From Haloplanus sp. GDY1 (lineage in GTDB: Archaea > Halobacteriota > Halobacteria > Halobacteriales > Haloferacaceae), in the NCBI RefSeq assembly GCF_023703775.1, contig NZ_CP098514.1:1426001-1490000 (forward strand): a stretch of 64,000 bases of DNA, in the 5' to 3' direction. This document shows, one piece after another, positions 7,264-15,823 of this stretch (the first letter of the stretch is position 1; each line of letters begins with the position of its first letter). A program made the position numbers and the translations under genes. Below the pieces are notes generated by a model. The model had not been told where the DNA came from. It made no database searches and was given only the letters and a program-made list of their open reading frames with translations.

Positions 7264-7896
7264 ATGCGAATGAGCGATATTCCCCCCACCCAGGCACAGC
7301 TACCCTCAATACCGCAAGACGTCGAGCGGTCCGCGTCCGTCATGGCCGACAAACTCTGCGACGGTTTCATCCACCACGACCAGCGCGAGTACGAGGCGTC
7401 GGTCCAGGCGTTCACCGCCGTCGACATGGTTCAGTTCGACCACCTAGACGATGCGGAGGCCCGTCTGGCGGCGATGGGCTACGTCGACGCCCTCTGGGCG
7501 AAAGACGAGGTCGAGGAGTCCTGCCGCGTGAACGGACGGATCGACGCCGAGCAGTTGACGGAGGCGGACTGGTCTCCGGTCCGAGAGGCGTTCGAACGCC
7601 GGGCGTCGATCGCCGGCATCGACCCCCGCTACGCCGAACTGACGACCGAGGCCTGGATCAACCACAAGACCGAGGGCGACTACCTGACGCCGACGATGCG
7701 CGCACAGATGCTCGAACTCCGTGCCGCCCTCCAGCAACCGACCTACCCCGAGAAGCCCCGTCACGGTCAGTACGGATTCGGGCCGGAACCGGTCCAGTAC
7801 GCCCTCGGGATCGAACTCCACGACATGCGTCGATGGGAGCAGGCGCGCGAAGCGATGACCCCTTACTTCCAGTACATCCTCGACGAGCAGGCGTAA
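7264..7896 (+). CDS. Unrecognised acidic protein of about 210 aa
   Basis: I do not recognise the family. The protein is soluble, acidic and mostly helical, with repeated tetratricopeptide-like phrasing (YEASVQAFTAVDMVQF, EARLAAMGYVDALWAKDEVEE, WEQAREAMTPYFQYILDEQ), but I cannot call a domain. The frame can be opened from TTG 7222, yet that lies inside the operator and TATA region. ATG 7264 sits about 24 bp after the TATA-like box and is the likely leaderless start; ATG 7255 and ATG 7270 are alternatives. The two palindromes upstream suggest tight control. A transposon right-end scar begins about 20 bp after its stop. Confidence 0.7.
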   Translation: MRMSDIPPTQAQLPSIPQDVERSASVMADKLCDGFIHHDQREYEASVQAFTAVDMVQFDHLDDAEARLAAMGYVDALWAKDEVEESCRVNGRIDAEQLTEADWSPVREAFERRASIAGIDPRYAELTTEAWINHKTEGDYLTPTMRAQMLELRAALQQPTYPEKPRHGQYGFGPEPVQYALGIELHDMRRWEQAREAMTPYFQYILDEQA

Positions 7897-7915
7897 CCGC
7901 GGCGTCTCAGCGTAA

Positions 7916-8056
7916 GTGCGCTTGAATCGCGGGACGCCGAACGTGAACGGCGAGTATTCGCCTGCCTGTGAAGGCCAGAACGGGAGTCCACGCGAAAGCG
8001 CCACCCTCAACGAAGCGAACGGCGAAGTCGTTCGAGAGGCGCGAAGCGCCTCGTGA
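7916..8056 (+). pseudogene. tnpB: 3' fragment of an IS200/IS605 (IS1341-type) tnpB
   Basis: About 46 in-frame codons (LNRGTPNVNGEYSP, then GQNGSPRESATLNEA) ending at TGA 8054 match the characteristic C-terminal tail of haloarchaeal TnpB proteins as I know them. A stop codon lies directly upstream in frame (7913) and no zinc-ribbon or RuvC coding remains, so the transposase-associated nuclease is gone. The fragment is followed by the element's structured right end. Confidence 0.6.
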
Positions 8057-8108
8057 TGACGAGACGCCGTAGGCGTCTCGAACCACCGTGAGCGAGTAGG
8101 GTGGGGTA
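7955..8108 (+). ncRNA. omega-RNA-like right end of a TnpB element
   Basis: Known: in IS200/IS605 elements the tnpB 3' end and right end encode a guide RNA whose spacer is the flanking DNA. Seen here: GCCT-GTGA-AGGC near 7964, a 7-bp hairpin GAGGCGC-GAA-GCGCCTC (8036-8052), an 8-bp hairpin GAGACGCC-GTA-GGCGTCTC (8061-8079), and a long-range pairing of CCACCCT (8001-8007) with AGGGTGG (8098-8104). The scaffold therefore looks intact although tnpB is lost. The guide would be the sequence from about 8110 on, inside the 3' end of the neighbouring minus-strand gene. Transcription is not shown. Confidence 0.5.
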
Positions 8109-8110
8109 GT

Positions 8111-8929
8111 TTACTCGGCCGCCATCGCCTGCGGCGAGAACTCCGCCTCGAACACCCGGGCGCCACACGACTCGCACGTGGCGGCGATCACGTCGATGGA
8201 GCGACAGCAGGACTCGACGGTGTCCTCGCCGAGGGTCACCGGGCCGTCACAGGAGGGACAGCGCTCCAGCCACAGCCGCAACGCCCCGAGGACTTCGGTC
8301 CGGGCGTCGAACCCGAGACGGTGCCACCCCGGATGGCGGTCGCGGAGTTCCGCCTCGGCCGCGAGGTCGGCGAGGTAGGCCGCCCGCGACTCCCACTGAC
8401 CCACCCGAACGTCGTCGACGAACGCCTCGTAGGCGTCGCCGTAGGACTCGACCCGAACCCGGTCGGCGTCGACGCCGAGGCCGTCGAACAGGGCGGCGAC
8501 CCCCTCGTCGGCGTCGTCGCGTTCGCGGAGTCGGTCGATCCGGTCGTCCCACGCCGTCCGGAACCCCTCGGTGAGACAGAGGTCGGTCCCCTCCCGACAC
8601 TCCTCGACGGCGTCGACGTCGAGGAGGAACGCCTCCACGTCACCGTCGTCGTCCATCGCCGGCGCCTCGTGTTTGTCGAACAGTTTCAGCACGTCGTCGG
8701 GGAGGTACCGCTTGGTCAGGGCAGGGGTGCCGGGGACCAGATAGCCGCGCAGGTAGATGGCGGCGACCGACGCCGCGAGGACCGCCACACCCGCCGGCGG
8801 CGACGCCAGGGCGACGAGGCCGGCGAGGCCGACGGCGACGACCAGGTTGACGACCGTACACGGGAGACACCGGTTTGCCCCCGTGTACTCCGGCTGACGG
8901 AGGCGAGACAGACGTTCACTGAGGGGCAT
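8111..8929 (-). CDS. Membrane protein with C-terminal zinc ribbon, glycan-locus neighbour
   Basis: A 272-aa protein. Residues about 20-60 contain a Cys pair (RCLPC) and two hydrophobic segments. A soluble acidic region follows. The C-terminus holds CPSC ... CC ... CESC, a probable zinc ribbon with an extra Cys pair. I chose ATG 8929 because the TATA-like GATTATCTAA (about 8957-8968) would place the transcript start between it and the alternative GTG 8947. The stop codon TAA abuts the transposon right end. Function is unknown. It lies 74 bp downstream of the AglB-like gene and may be transcribed from its own promoter. Confidence 0.8.
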   Translation of the reverse strand: MPLSERLSRLRQPEYTGANRCLPCTVVNLVVAVGLAGLVALASPPAGVAVLAASVAAIYLRGYLVPGTPALTKRYLPDDVLKLFDKHEAPAMDDDGDVEAFLLDVDAVEECREGTDLCLTEGFRTAWDDRIDRLRERDDADEGVAALFDGLGVDADRVRVESYGDAYEAFVDDVRVGQWESRAAYLADLAAEAELRDRHPGWHRLGFDARTEVLGALRLWLERCPSCDGPVTLGEDTVESCCRSIDVIAATCESCGARVFEAEFSPQAMAAE

Positions 8930-9003
8930 GTCGTCCGTTCGAACCACCTCGCGACGCTTAGATAATCGCCCGTTAAGCGCCGTATGGCCGTCCGTTCTCC
9001 GCG

Positions 9004-11271
9004 TCAAACGGTGAGTGTCTCCCCACGATCGACCGCCCGGTCGGTGACGTCGACGACGATGCCGTGGTCCTCGATCCGGTAGCGGCCGGGGTGGGCGACC
9101 GTCACCTCGAAGGAGCCGTCGGTGGCGTGGGCGTACCGGACGTACTCGAAGTCGGCGCCGGGGATCGAGACGTCGGCGACGAGGCGGACCGTCTCGGCCC
9201 CGTCGGCCGTCCCCCGGAGGGTCGCGCCGGGGACGACCCGGAACACCTTGCGGGCGCCGTCGCCCGAGTCGGTGGCATAGAGCGCCCGGAAGTGGCCGGC
9301 GCCCTCGATGCCCTCCGTCGCGGCGGCGCCGAAGCGGTCGTGGAGACAGGACTGGACCGTCGAGGCGCCGACGGCGCCGAGATGTGGCAGGTCGCGGGTG
9401 ACGACGAACCCGACCCGGCCGTCGAACTCCTCGTACCAGTCGTCGGCGTCGCTGGAGAACAGGAAGTCCTCGTAGGTCCGTCGGGCGTAGGCGTACGACA
9501 CCGCCTCGCCGTTGACGAAGTAGTTGTAGACGCGGACCCGCCCCCACTTCGCGAGCACGTAGTTCTCGGGGTAGGGGATGGCCCGCCGTTCGACGTAGCC
9601 CGTGATCCACCGGGTCGCCTCGTAGGTGGCGTCGGCGATGACGAGTCGGCGGTCGATCAGCGCGGCGTACAGCGATCCGGAGCCGACGACGACCCCCGCC
9701 AGCCCGCCGAGCAGCGCCAGGCGGGTCCGGTCGGGGACGACCAGGTCGTCGGCAGCGTCGCCGCCGTCGGTGGCCGCGGGGGTCGTGGCGTCGGAGCGCA
9801 TCGGAACGGGCGGGTGGAGCAGGTCGAGCCAGGCGGCGAACGCCACGAACGCGACGCCGCCGAGGACGGCCGCGAAGGGGGCGAGTTCGCCCCCGAACCG
9901 GCGCTGGAGCGCCGCCAGCACGCCGAAGTGGACGACGTAGGTCACGACGACGAGCCACCCGGGTTCGAGCCGGCTCCACCCCCGGTGGGCCGCCCACACC
10001 AGCGTCGGGGCCGCGAGAACCGGGGCGAACCCGAGGATGACGAGGACGCCGACGGCGCCGTAGTTGCTCCCGACGCCGGTGAGTTCGGCGGCGCCCGTCG
10101 ACGAGAAGAAGGCGACCCCTCGGCCGAGTTCGCCCGAGAGGAGCGCACTCCGGCGGACGACGACGACGGCGACGGCCGCGAGGACCACCTCGGCGGCCGC
10201 CAGCCAGGTCCACGACCCGCCCAGCCGACGGACGCCGACCGTGGCGGCGAGCAGCCCCACGCCCCCGACGGCGAGCAGGTCGAGCGCGTAGACGACGGCC
10301 GGGAACTGCCAGCCGAGGACGAGGTGGACGGCGTGAGCCAGCGCCGCGCCGCCCACGAGGCCGGCGACGAGAGGCGAGAGGCGCTCGGGGCCGGGGCGGC
10401 GGACCTCCACGGGCGCAACGAGCGCGAGCGAGACGGCGAGCGGGAACAGGAGCAGCGGCGCGGCCTCCCAGGAGAGGGTCTGTGCGGCGACGGCGACGCC
10501 GAGGACCGCCGCCGCGTACCACGCCCGTCGGTCGCGGTCGGCACGGCCGAGCACCTCGACGACGGCGAGGACCGTCAGGGCGAGCCACAGGTAGTCGAAG
10601 GCGTGGTGGTCGGCCACCCCGAGCGCGGTCCGGTAGGCGTGGGCCGGCGTCACGGCGAGCAAGCCGGCGGCGGCGAGGCCCACGCGGGCGTCCCCGGAGA
10701 GGCGGAGGGCGATGCCGTACACCAGCCACGCCGTGGCGACGGCCGCGGCGACCGGATACCACGCGAGGACGAACCCGGAGGCCCAGGTGCTCCCGCCGAG
10801 GAGCGCCGTCGCCGTCGCGAGCGTCGCCACGAGGAGCGGTTCCCCCCGGACGGCGCGTTCGGGGAGCGACGGGATCGGCCCGCCGGCGAGCGACTGATCC
10901 ACGAGGGCGCGGTAGAAGTACGGGTCGTTCGACGCGAGGACGATCCAGCCGTCGCGGAACACGCCGGGGGCCGTCGGGAGGCGGACGAGGACGACCAGCA
11001 GGAGGGCGACGGCGACGGCGGCGCGGACGGGGACGCGGGGCGCGCCGGCGGCGGCGCGCTCGATCGCCGACCGGACCGCGGCCGGGTCGGTGAACCGGTA
11101 CCCGTCCGCGCACTCCGCGACGCACCCGGCGTCGAGGAGGGCCGCCACCGCCGCAGGCGGCATCCCCTCCTCGTCCGGGTGCCACCCGTCGTCGGCGTCG
11201 AGAAGTCGGTCGAGCGTCGACGCGAGGCCCGGTCGATCGGCGAGCAGTTCGTCCAGGTCGTCGTCCGTCAT
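9004..11271 (-). CDS. AglB/STT3-like GT-C membrane protein, WWDYG motif not found
   Basis: A 755-aa integral membrane protein with a cytosolic N-terminus of about 85 residues and then about a dozen hydrophobic segments. STT3-family marks are visible: an acidic loop motif S-N-D-P-Y-F-Y-R after the first membrane segment, and RTALGVADHHAFD, equivalent to the G-x-x-D-H-H motif of oligosaccharyltransferases. Where AglB has WWDYG, this protein reads ENYVLAKWGRVRVYNYF, so the family diagnostic motif is not present. The C-terminal region is soluble and probably extracytoplasmic. It may transfer a lipid-linked glycan to something other than a standard sequon, or be a non-catalytic relative. Epimerase, glycosylphosphotransferase and UppP genes follow on the same strand side. 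Confidence 0.8.
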   Translation of the reverse strand: MTDDDLDELLADRPGLASTLDRLLDADDGWHPDEEGMPPAAVAALLDAGCVAECADGYRFTDPAAVRSAIERAAAGAPRVPVRAAVAVALLLVVLVRLPTAPGVFRDGWIVLASNDPYFYRALVDQSLAGGPIPSLPERAVRGEPLLVATLATATALLGGSTWASGFVLAWYPVAAAVATAWLVYGIALRLSGDARVGLAAAGLLAVTPAHAYRTALGVADHHAFDYLWLALTVLAVVEVLGRADRDRRAWYAAAVLGVAVAAQTLSWEAAPLLLFPLAVSLALVAPVEVRRPGPERLSPLVAGLVGGAALAHAVHLVLGWQFPAVVYALDLLAVGGVGLLAATVGVRRLGGSWTWLAAAEVVLAAVAVVVVRRSALLSGELGRGVAFFSSTGAAELTGVGSNYGAVGVLVILGFAPVLAAPTLVWAAHRGWSRLEPGWLVVVTYVVHFGVLAALQRRFGGELAPFAAVLGGVAFVAFAAWLDLLHPPVPMRSDATTPAATDGGDAADDLVVPDRTRLALLGGLAGVVVGSGSLYAALIDRRLVIADATYEATRWITGYVERRAIPYPENYVLAKWGRVRVYNYFVNGEAVSYAYARRTYEDFLFSSDADDWYEEFDGRVGFVVTRDLPHLGAVGASTVQSCLHDRFGAAATEGIEGAGHFRALYATDSGDGARKVFRVVPGATLRGTADGAETVRLVADVSIPGADFEYVRYAHATDGSFEVTVAHPGRYRIEDHGIVVDVTDRAVDRGETLTV

Positions 11272-11407
11272 GTCGTGTCACCCGCGACCATCCGGTCGCG
11301 TCCGTCCGCCGAACCCATCGTCTGCCTGTCACATATAGCCGCAGGGTCGGCGGCGTCGGAGGGCTCCGACACCGGCGGCGTCGCTCCGTCGTCCGGTCGG
11401 CGCCCGC

Positions 11408-12367
11408 TCATCGTCTCGGCGACGCTCCGTCGTCGACCAGGTGGTCGAGCCCCTCGCGGAGGGAGACGCGGGGTTCGAAGCCGAGGATCTCGCGCGCGCG
11501 ACTGATGTCCGCCTCGCTCTCGTCGACGTCGCCCTCCCGCGGGTCGGTGTGGACGACGTCGGACGGCGAGTCGGTCGCGTCGACGACGAGGTCGGCCAGT
11601 CGGGAGATCGTCACGCTGTGGCCGGTGCCGACGTTGTACGCGGCGCCGGTGGCGTCCGTGATGGCGGCGAGCAGGTTCGCCCGGACGACGTCGGCGACGT
11701 GGACGAAATCCCGGGTCTGGGTGCCGTCGCCGTGGACGGGGAGGTCACGCCCCTCGCGGGCCCGGGAGAGGAAGACGTCGATCACCCCGCTGTAGTCGGT
11801 GTCGAGGCCGCCGGGACCGTAGACGTTGAAGTACCGGAGCGAGACGGTCTCCAGGCCGTAGCGGTCGGCGTAGAGACGCAGATACCGGTCGGCCGAGAGC
11901 TTCTCGGCGCCGTACGGCGAGGACGGCGCCTTGGGCGCCGATTCGGCGACCGGTACCGACGGGGGGTCGCCGTAGACGGCGGCACTGGACGCGAAGACGA
12001 CGCGGGCGCCCGCCTCCCGGGCGGCCTCGAGGACGTGCAGCGTCCCGTCGACGTTCACCCGGTGGCTCTCGACGGGGGCGGCGACCGACCGCTCGACGCT
12101 GACGTTCGCCGCGAGGTGGAAGACGAGGTCGACGCCCTCGGCCGCCCGGGCGACCGTCTCCGGGTCGCGGACGTCGCCCGCGACGAGCGTGGCCGCGTCG
12201 GGGACGGCCGCACGCGAGCCGTTCGAGAGGTCGTCGAGGACGCGAACCTCGTTGTCGTCGACCAGCGCGTCGACGAGGTGGCTCCCGACGAAGCCGGCAC
12301 CGCCGGTGACGAGGACCGACCGCCCCCGTGGCCCGGGTCGGCCCGTGGGAGGGAGGTCGGCGGACAT
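11408..12367 (-). CDS. NAD-dependent sugar-nucleotide epimerase/dehydratase (GalE-like)
   Basis: Extended short-chain dehydrogenase of 319 aa, a normal length. The Rossmann motif T-G-G-A-G-F-V-G is at about residues 21-28, D-D-L-S-N-G follows strand 2, and the catalytic S-S and Y-G-A-E-K (Y-x3-K) are at about 130 and 150. R-Y-F-N-V-Y-G-P and the late substrate region T-R-D-F-V-H-V are typical of UDP-glucose 4-epimerase-like enzymes. It interconverts or modifies a nucleotide sugar in the cytosol, probably for the glycan built by its neighbours. Its start lies 3 bp downstream of the glycosylphosphotransferase stop, so they are co-transcribed. The exact substrate cannot be read. Confidence 0.92.
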   Translation of the reverse strand: MSADLPPTGRPGPRGRSVLVTGGAGFVGSHLVDALVDDNEVRVLDDLSNGSRAAVPDAATLVAGDVRDPETVARAAEGVDLVFHLAANVSVERSVAAPVESHRVNVDGTLHVLEAAREAGARVVFASSAAVYGDPPSVPVAESAPKAPSSPYGAEKLSADRYLRLYADRYGLETVSLRYFNVYGPGGLDTDYSGVIDVFLSRAREGRDLPVHGDGTQTRDFVHVADVVRANLLAAITDATGAAYNVGTGHSVTISRLADLVVDATDSPSDVVHTDPREGDVDESEADISRAREILGFEPRVSLREGLDHLVDDGASPRR

Positions 12368-12370
12368 GGG

Positions 12371-13783
12371 TCAGCGCAGGAAGCCGACGGCGTCCTCGCC
12401 GACCATCCAGAGCTGCCGAAGGAGGATGCGGAGGTCGAACCAGAACGACTGGTTCCGGATGTACGCGACGTCGTACCGGAGCTTCTCGGCCGGGTCCGTG
12501 CTGGCGACGTCGTTGATCTGTGCGAGGCCGGTCAGTCCCGGGCGGACGAACCACCGCTGTTGCCAGGTGTGGACGCTCCGGCGGATGTCGTCGTCGAGTT
12601 CCGGTCGCTCGGGGCGGGGGCCGACGACGCTCATGTCGCCGACGAGGATGGACCAGAGCTGCGGAACCTCGTCGAGGTGGGTCTCGCGGAGGACCCGTCC
12701 GACCCGGGTGACGCGGGGGTCGACCTCGCCCTCGTCCTCGGCGCTGAGGACGGCGCCGGTGTCGGCCTCGGCGTCGGGGACCATACTCCGGAACTTGTAG
12801 ACGGTGAACGTGTCGCCGAACTCGGCCGTCCGCTCCTGGCTGTAGAGGATCGGTCCGGGGCTGTCGAGTTTGATCGCGAGGGCGATCACGAGCAACAGGG
12901 GAGCGAGGAGGAGCATCGCCGTCGCGGCGAAGGCGACGTCGAACAGTCGCTTCAGGACCCGCTCCTGCAGGTCCCACGGTTCGAGGTCGATGGCGACGAA
13001 CCCGTCGCGCTGGAGGCCCGTCGTCAACACGGTGTCGGCGTGGTCGTCGTGGACCATCGCGGAGACGCCGACGTCGAAGCAGGTGTCGAGCGTCCCGAAG
13101 AACTCCTCGCAGCCGGGATAGGAGAACGCCAGAACCGCCGCGTCGGCGTCGTTGCGGACGAGTATCTCGTCGAGACGCGACAGCCCGCCGAGACACGGCG
13201 CCTCGGGGACGGCGCCGCCGTCGGCCGCCGCGCCGCCGTCGGGGAGTTCCACGCCTGCCCCGTCCGCGACCGACGCCACGTACCCGACCACGGGGACGTC
13301 CGTCTCCCGGGTCACGTCGGCGATGGCCGCGGGGTCGTCGCCGACGATCACCGCGCGGTCGGGGTCGACACGCGGCCGGCGGCGGACGGCGACGAACCAC
13401 GCCGGGAGGACGACGGCCATCGACAGCGTGGCGAGGACGAGCGTCGTCCGCGGGAGCCGATAGGTGTAATCGAAGTAGCCGACGGCGGCCAGCGCGACGG
13501 CCACCAGCAGGACCCGTCGTTCGACCAGCAGGAGGGTGTCGAATGCGCGTCGCGGGCGCGGTTTGAACAGGGGGACGAAGGCCCCGAGGACGACGGCGAG
13601 GGTCGTCGCGATGGCGAGAGTCAGGTCGCCGTTGGACAGCGTCGTCGCCGGCAACCGGGCGAAGACGGGGACGGCGTCGACGAGTCGCTGAACGACCGGG
13701 TGGTTCGCGACGCCGACACAGACCGCCGCGAGTGCCACCGTTCCCGCTGCACTGACGAATCTGAACCGCCACCCCGAGAGCAT
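12371..13783 (-). CDS. Polyprenyl-phosphate sugar-1-phosphate transferase (WcaJ-like)
   Basis: Initiating glycosyltransferase that moves a sugar-1-phosphate from a nucleotide sugar to a lipid phosphate carrier. Several hydrophobic segments lie within residues 1-130, a Rossmann-like region at about 140-260, and the bacterial sugar transferase domain at about 275-470 (KRLFDVAFA, a membrane re-entrant helix, YKFRSM, DEVPQLW, VGPRPERPE, RPGLTGLAQI). The length (470 aa) is normal for the PHPT family. ATG 13783 directly follows an in-frame GTG 13786; ATG is preferred. It is the first gene of a two-gene unit with the epimerase and would start the glycan used by this locus. Confidence 0.92.
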   Translation of the reverse strand: MLSGWRFRFVSAAGTVALAAVCVGVANHPVVQRLVDAVPVFARLPATTLSNGDLTLAIATTLAVVLGAFVPLFKPRPRRAFDTLLLVERRVLLVAVALAAVGYFDYTYRLPRTTLVLATLSMAVVLPAWFVAVRRRPRVDPDRAVIVGDDPAAIADVTRETDVPVVGYVASVADGAGVELPDGGAAADGGAVPEAPCLGGLSRLDEILVRNDADAAVLAFSYPGCEEFFGTLDTCFDVGVSAMVHDDHADTVLTTGLQRDGFVAIDLEPWDLQERVLKRLFDVAFAATAMLLLAPLLLVIALAIKLDSPGPILYSQERTAEFGDTFTVYKFRSMVPDAEADTGAVLSAEDEGEVDPRVTRVGRVLRETHLDEVPQLWSILVGDMSVVGPRPERPELDDDIRRSVHTWQQRWFVRPGLTGLAQINDVASTDPAEKLRYDVAYIRNQSFWFDLRILLRQLWMVGEDAVGFLR

Positions 13784-13933
13784 CACCCAGTGGCTGTGCG
13801 CACAGATATTTGGTTAGTTAGTTGTTAAGATCGCGATACCGTGGCGGCGGTCGGTTCGGGGGGCGGGAGTAATCGCGCCCTACCGACCCGGGTGGCGACC
13901 GTTACCGGGGAGGACGGCCGGGTTAATCGCGGG

Positions 13934-14740
13934 TTAAATCAGGAGGCCGCCGGCGACGGCGAGGCCGCCGAGGCCCACACAGAGCAGCCAGACGGGCGCT
14001 CGCCGAACCACCCGCATCAGGGCGTCGATGGTGACGTAACCGACGACGGCGGCGGCGACGAGGGCGACCAGGCCGACCGTCGGCGAGACGCCGATGCCCC
14101 CGGCGCGGACGACGCCGACGCCCCCGCCGAGGAGCGCGGCGGGGATGCTGAGCAGGAAGGAGAGGCGGAAGGCGGCCGTGCCGTCGTGGCCGCGCAGGAG
14201 GAGGGCGCTCGTGGTGACCCCCGACCGGGAGACGCCGGGGAGGATGGCGAGCCCCTGCAGGCCGCCGACCAGGAGGGCGTCGAGGGCGTCCGGCGTCCCC
14301 CGGACGGCGAGGCCGTAGGCGCCCGCGAACCGCTGGAGGAGGCCCGTGGCGACGAGGAGGGCGCCCACGAGGGCGACGAAGGCGCCGCCGGTCAGTTCCG
14401 ACACCAGGGCGTCGAGGGCGAGGAGGGCGATCAGCCCGACGGCGGACGACGCGGCGGTGGCGACGGCGACGAAGGAGAGCGTCGCCGTCTCCCCGTCGAA
14501 CGCTCCGTCGGGGCGTACCGTCGACGCGGACGCGAGCGCCGCACGCACCTCGTCGCGGTAGTAGACGGTGGCCGAGACGGCGGTTCCGAGGTGGAGAAAG
14601 AGGGCATAGGAGACGGCGACGCCCGGTCGTTCGCCGAGCGCCGTCAGGGCGATGGCGACGTTGCCCTCGCTGGAGACGGGGAGCCACTCGAACACTCCCT
14701 GGAGGAACCCTACGACCACGGCCACCAGATGCGGATCCAT
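13934..14740 (-). CDS. uppP: Undecaprenyl-diphosphatase-like polyprenyl pyrophosphatase (UppP/BacA family)
   Basis: Integral membrane phosphatase that recycles polyprenyl diphosphate to the monophosphate carrier. The 268-aa length matches UppP. Conserved elements are E-W-L-P-V-S-S-E-G-N at residues 18-27 and L-P-G-V-S-R-S-G near 165-172, with about eight hydrophobic helices. A TATA-like CCTATACG about 25-30 bp upstream of ATG 14740 suggests a nearly leaderless transcript. In a haloarchaeon the substrate would be a dolichol-type or undecaprenol-like carrier. It may serve the adjacent glycan genes. Confidence 0.9.
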   Translation of the reverse strand: MDPHLVAVVVGFLQGVFEWLPVSSEGNVAIALTALGERPGVAVSYALFLHLGTAVSATVYYRDEVRAALASASTVRPDGAFDGETATLSFVAVATAASSAVGLIALLALDALVSELTGGAFVALVGALLVATGLLQRFAGAYGLAVRGTPDALDALLVGGLQGLAILPGVSRSGVTTSALLLRGHDGTAAFRLSFLLSIPAALLGGGVGVVRAGGIGVSPTVGLVALVAAAVVGYVTIDALMRVVRRAPVWLLCVGLGGLAVAGGLLI

Positions 14741-15247
14741 ACGGACGGGAAACTATCAACACGTATAGGATTTCGGGGCGGGGGCCGCGGGCGCGACGGT
14801 CAGAGGGTCGCGGACGGCGGAGCGCGGCGGTGTGGGGGGCGGCCGGGAGGTCTGTGGCCGAGTCGCCGGCCCCCGAGGAGGAACACCCCGACGAGCGGGG
14901 CGGCGGGGTGGACGAGGGCGAGCAGCAGGGCGAGCGAGACGGCGGCCGGAACGGAGCCGGTCGTCGCGCGGTCGGCGAGGCGGTCACACCGGGGGCGAGT
15001 GTGTGGCGTAGTGGGGGGACACATGGGTGGGGGACCGGGGGAGGTCCGGGGGCCGAAGCGGATCGGGGGGAGCGTCGCACGGATCACGGGGGAGGGGTGA
15101 TCCGGCGTCGATGCGGGGAAGTGAGCCGTTTGTTCATTTTGTTCGGCTCATTCCGAACATCCAGACCGAACAGTTTAATACTTACGGTTCGACACGTTAC
15201 GACGTGATCGAACGGCGGACGGACGCCTCGAACGGCGGGGAGCGACG
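14741..15247. other. Intergenic region between uppP and the GbsR/MarR gene
   Basis: This 507-bp GC-rich stretch contains a weak minus-strand frame (ATG 15024 to about 14800, 74 codons) with one hydrophobic segment and a basic tail. Its composition is unlike the acidic neighbours, so I do not call it a gene. The right end carries the GbsR/MarR promoter and operator. Confidence 0.4.
15140..15180 (+). promoter_or_regulatory. Promoter and probable autoregulatory operator of the GbsR/MarR gene
   Basis: TGTTCGG-CTCATT-CCGAACA (15140-15159) is a perfect 7-bp inverted repeat. A third half-site ACCGAACA (15165-15172) abuts the TATA-like AGTTTAATA (15172-15180), and another TTGTTC half-site lies at 15130. 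Binding here would occlude the promoter of the downstream winged-helix gene, the usual arrangement for self-repression. Confidence 0.6.
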
Positions 15248-15769
15248 ATGACCGGGGAGGACCCCGCGGTCGTCAGGGAGGAAGTGATCGAGTCGATGGA
15301 GCGCTCGGCGGAGGTGTACGGGCTGAGTCGGAGCGCCGGGCGGGTGTACGGCGTCCTCTACTTCGCGCCGGAGCCGCTCTCCATCCCCGAACTGGTCGAG
15401 GAGACGGGATACGCGAAGTCGACGATCAGCAACGTGACCCGGAAGCTCACGCGGATCGGCCTGATCCGTCGCCGCTCCTCGGGGGGCGGCGGACGGCGGG
15501 TCCAGTTCGAACCCGTGACGGACCTCTGGGTCGTCGTCCAGGACGTGTTCCAGCAGTACGTCGCCCGCGAGATGGGGACGACCCGTCGGACGCTCGACCG
15601 GGCGCGAACCCGTCTGGACGGGGGCGACGACTCCCGCACGGCGGGCCGGATCGAGGACCTGGCGACGACCTACGACGAGTTCGAGACCCTCCTCGAACTC
15701 GCGATGGACCACTCCGTCGAGGAACTGATCGAGGCGATCGAGGCCTACGACGGCGAAAGTGGCGGTTGA
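15248..15769 (+). CDS. GbsR/MarR-family winged-helix transcriptional regulator
   Basis: A 173-aa protein. Residues about 15-80 contain the winged helix (SAGRVYGVLYF, LSIPELVEETGYAKSTISNVTRKL, then a Gly-rich wing RRSSGGGGRRVQF). A helical C-terminal part (about 90-165) would make the dimer. In bacteria the family responds to choline and betaine or related solutes; the haloarchaeal ligand is unknown. Inverted repeats overlapping its own promoter suggest autoregulation. No osmolyte gene is adjacent. Confidence 0.88.
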   Translation: MTGEDPAVVREEVIESMERSAEVYGLSRSAGRVYGVLYFAPEPLSIPELVEETGYAKSTISNVTRKLTRIGLIRRRSSGGGGRRVQFEPVTDLWVVVQDVFQQYVAREMGTTRRTLDRARTRLDGGDDSRTAGRIEDLATTYDEFETLLELAMDHSVEELIEAIEAYDGESGG

Positions 15770-15823
15770 AGCGGGTTGCACGATCGCACGGCTGCTGTGA
15801 CCGTGCGGCACACACGCCGGGAG

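Noticed and set aside
7444-8166. A 240-codon minus-strand frame across the unrecognised gene and the TnpB scar
   Set aside because: Antisense to a better-supported gene and to the transposon end; basic composition unlike haloarchaeal proteins.
8111-11332. One 1073-codon minus-strand frame joining the zinc-ribbon and AglB-like regions
   Set aside because: Its upstream two thirds are in the wrong frame for the AglB-like protein and very Arg-rich. Two separate genes with normal composition explain the region.
14800-15024. Small membrane protein on the minus strand
   Set aside because: One hydrophobic segment but a basic Pro/Arg-rich remainder and no promoter; too weak to call.
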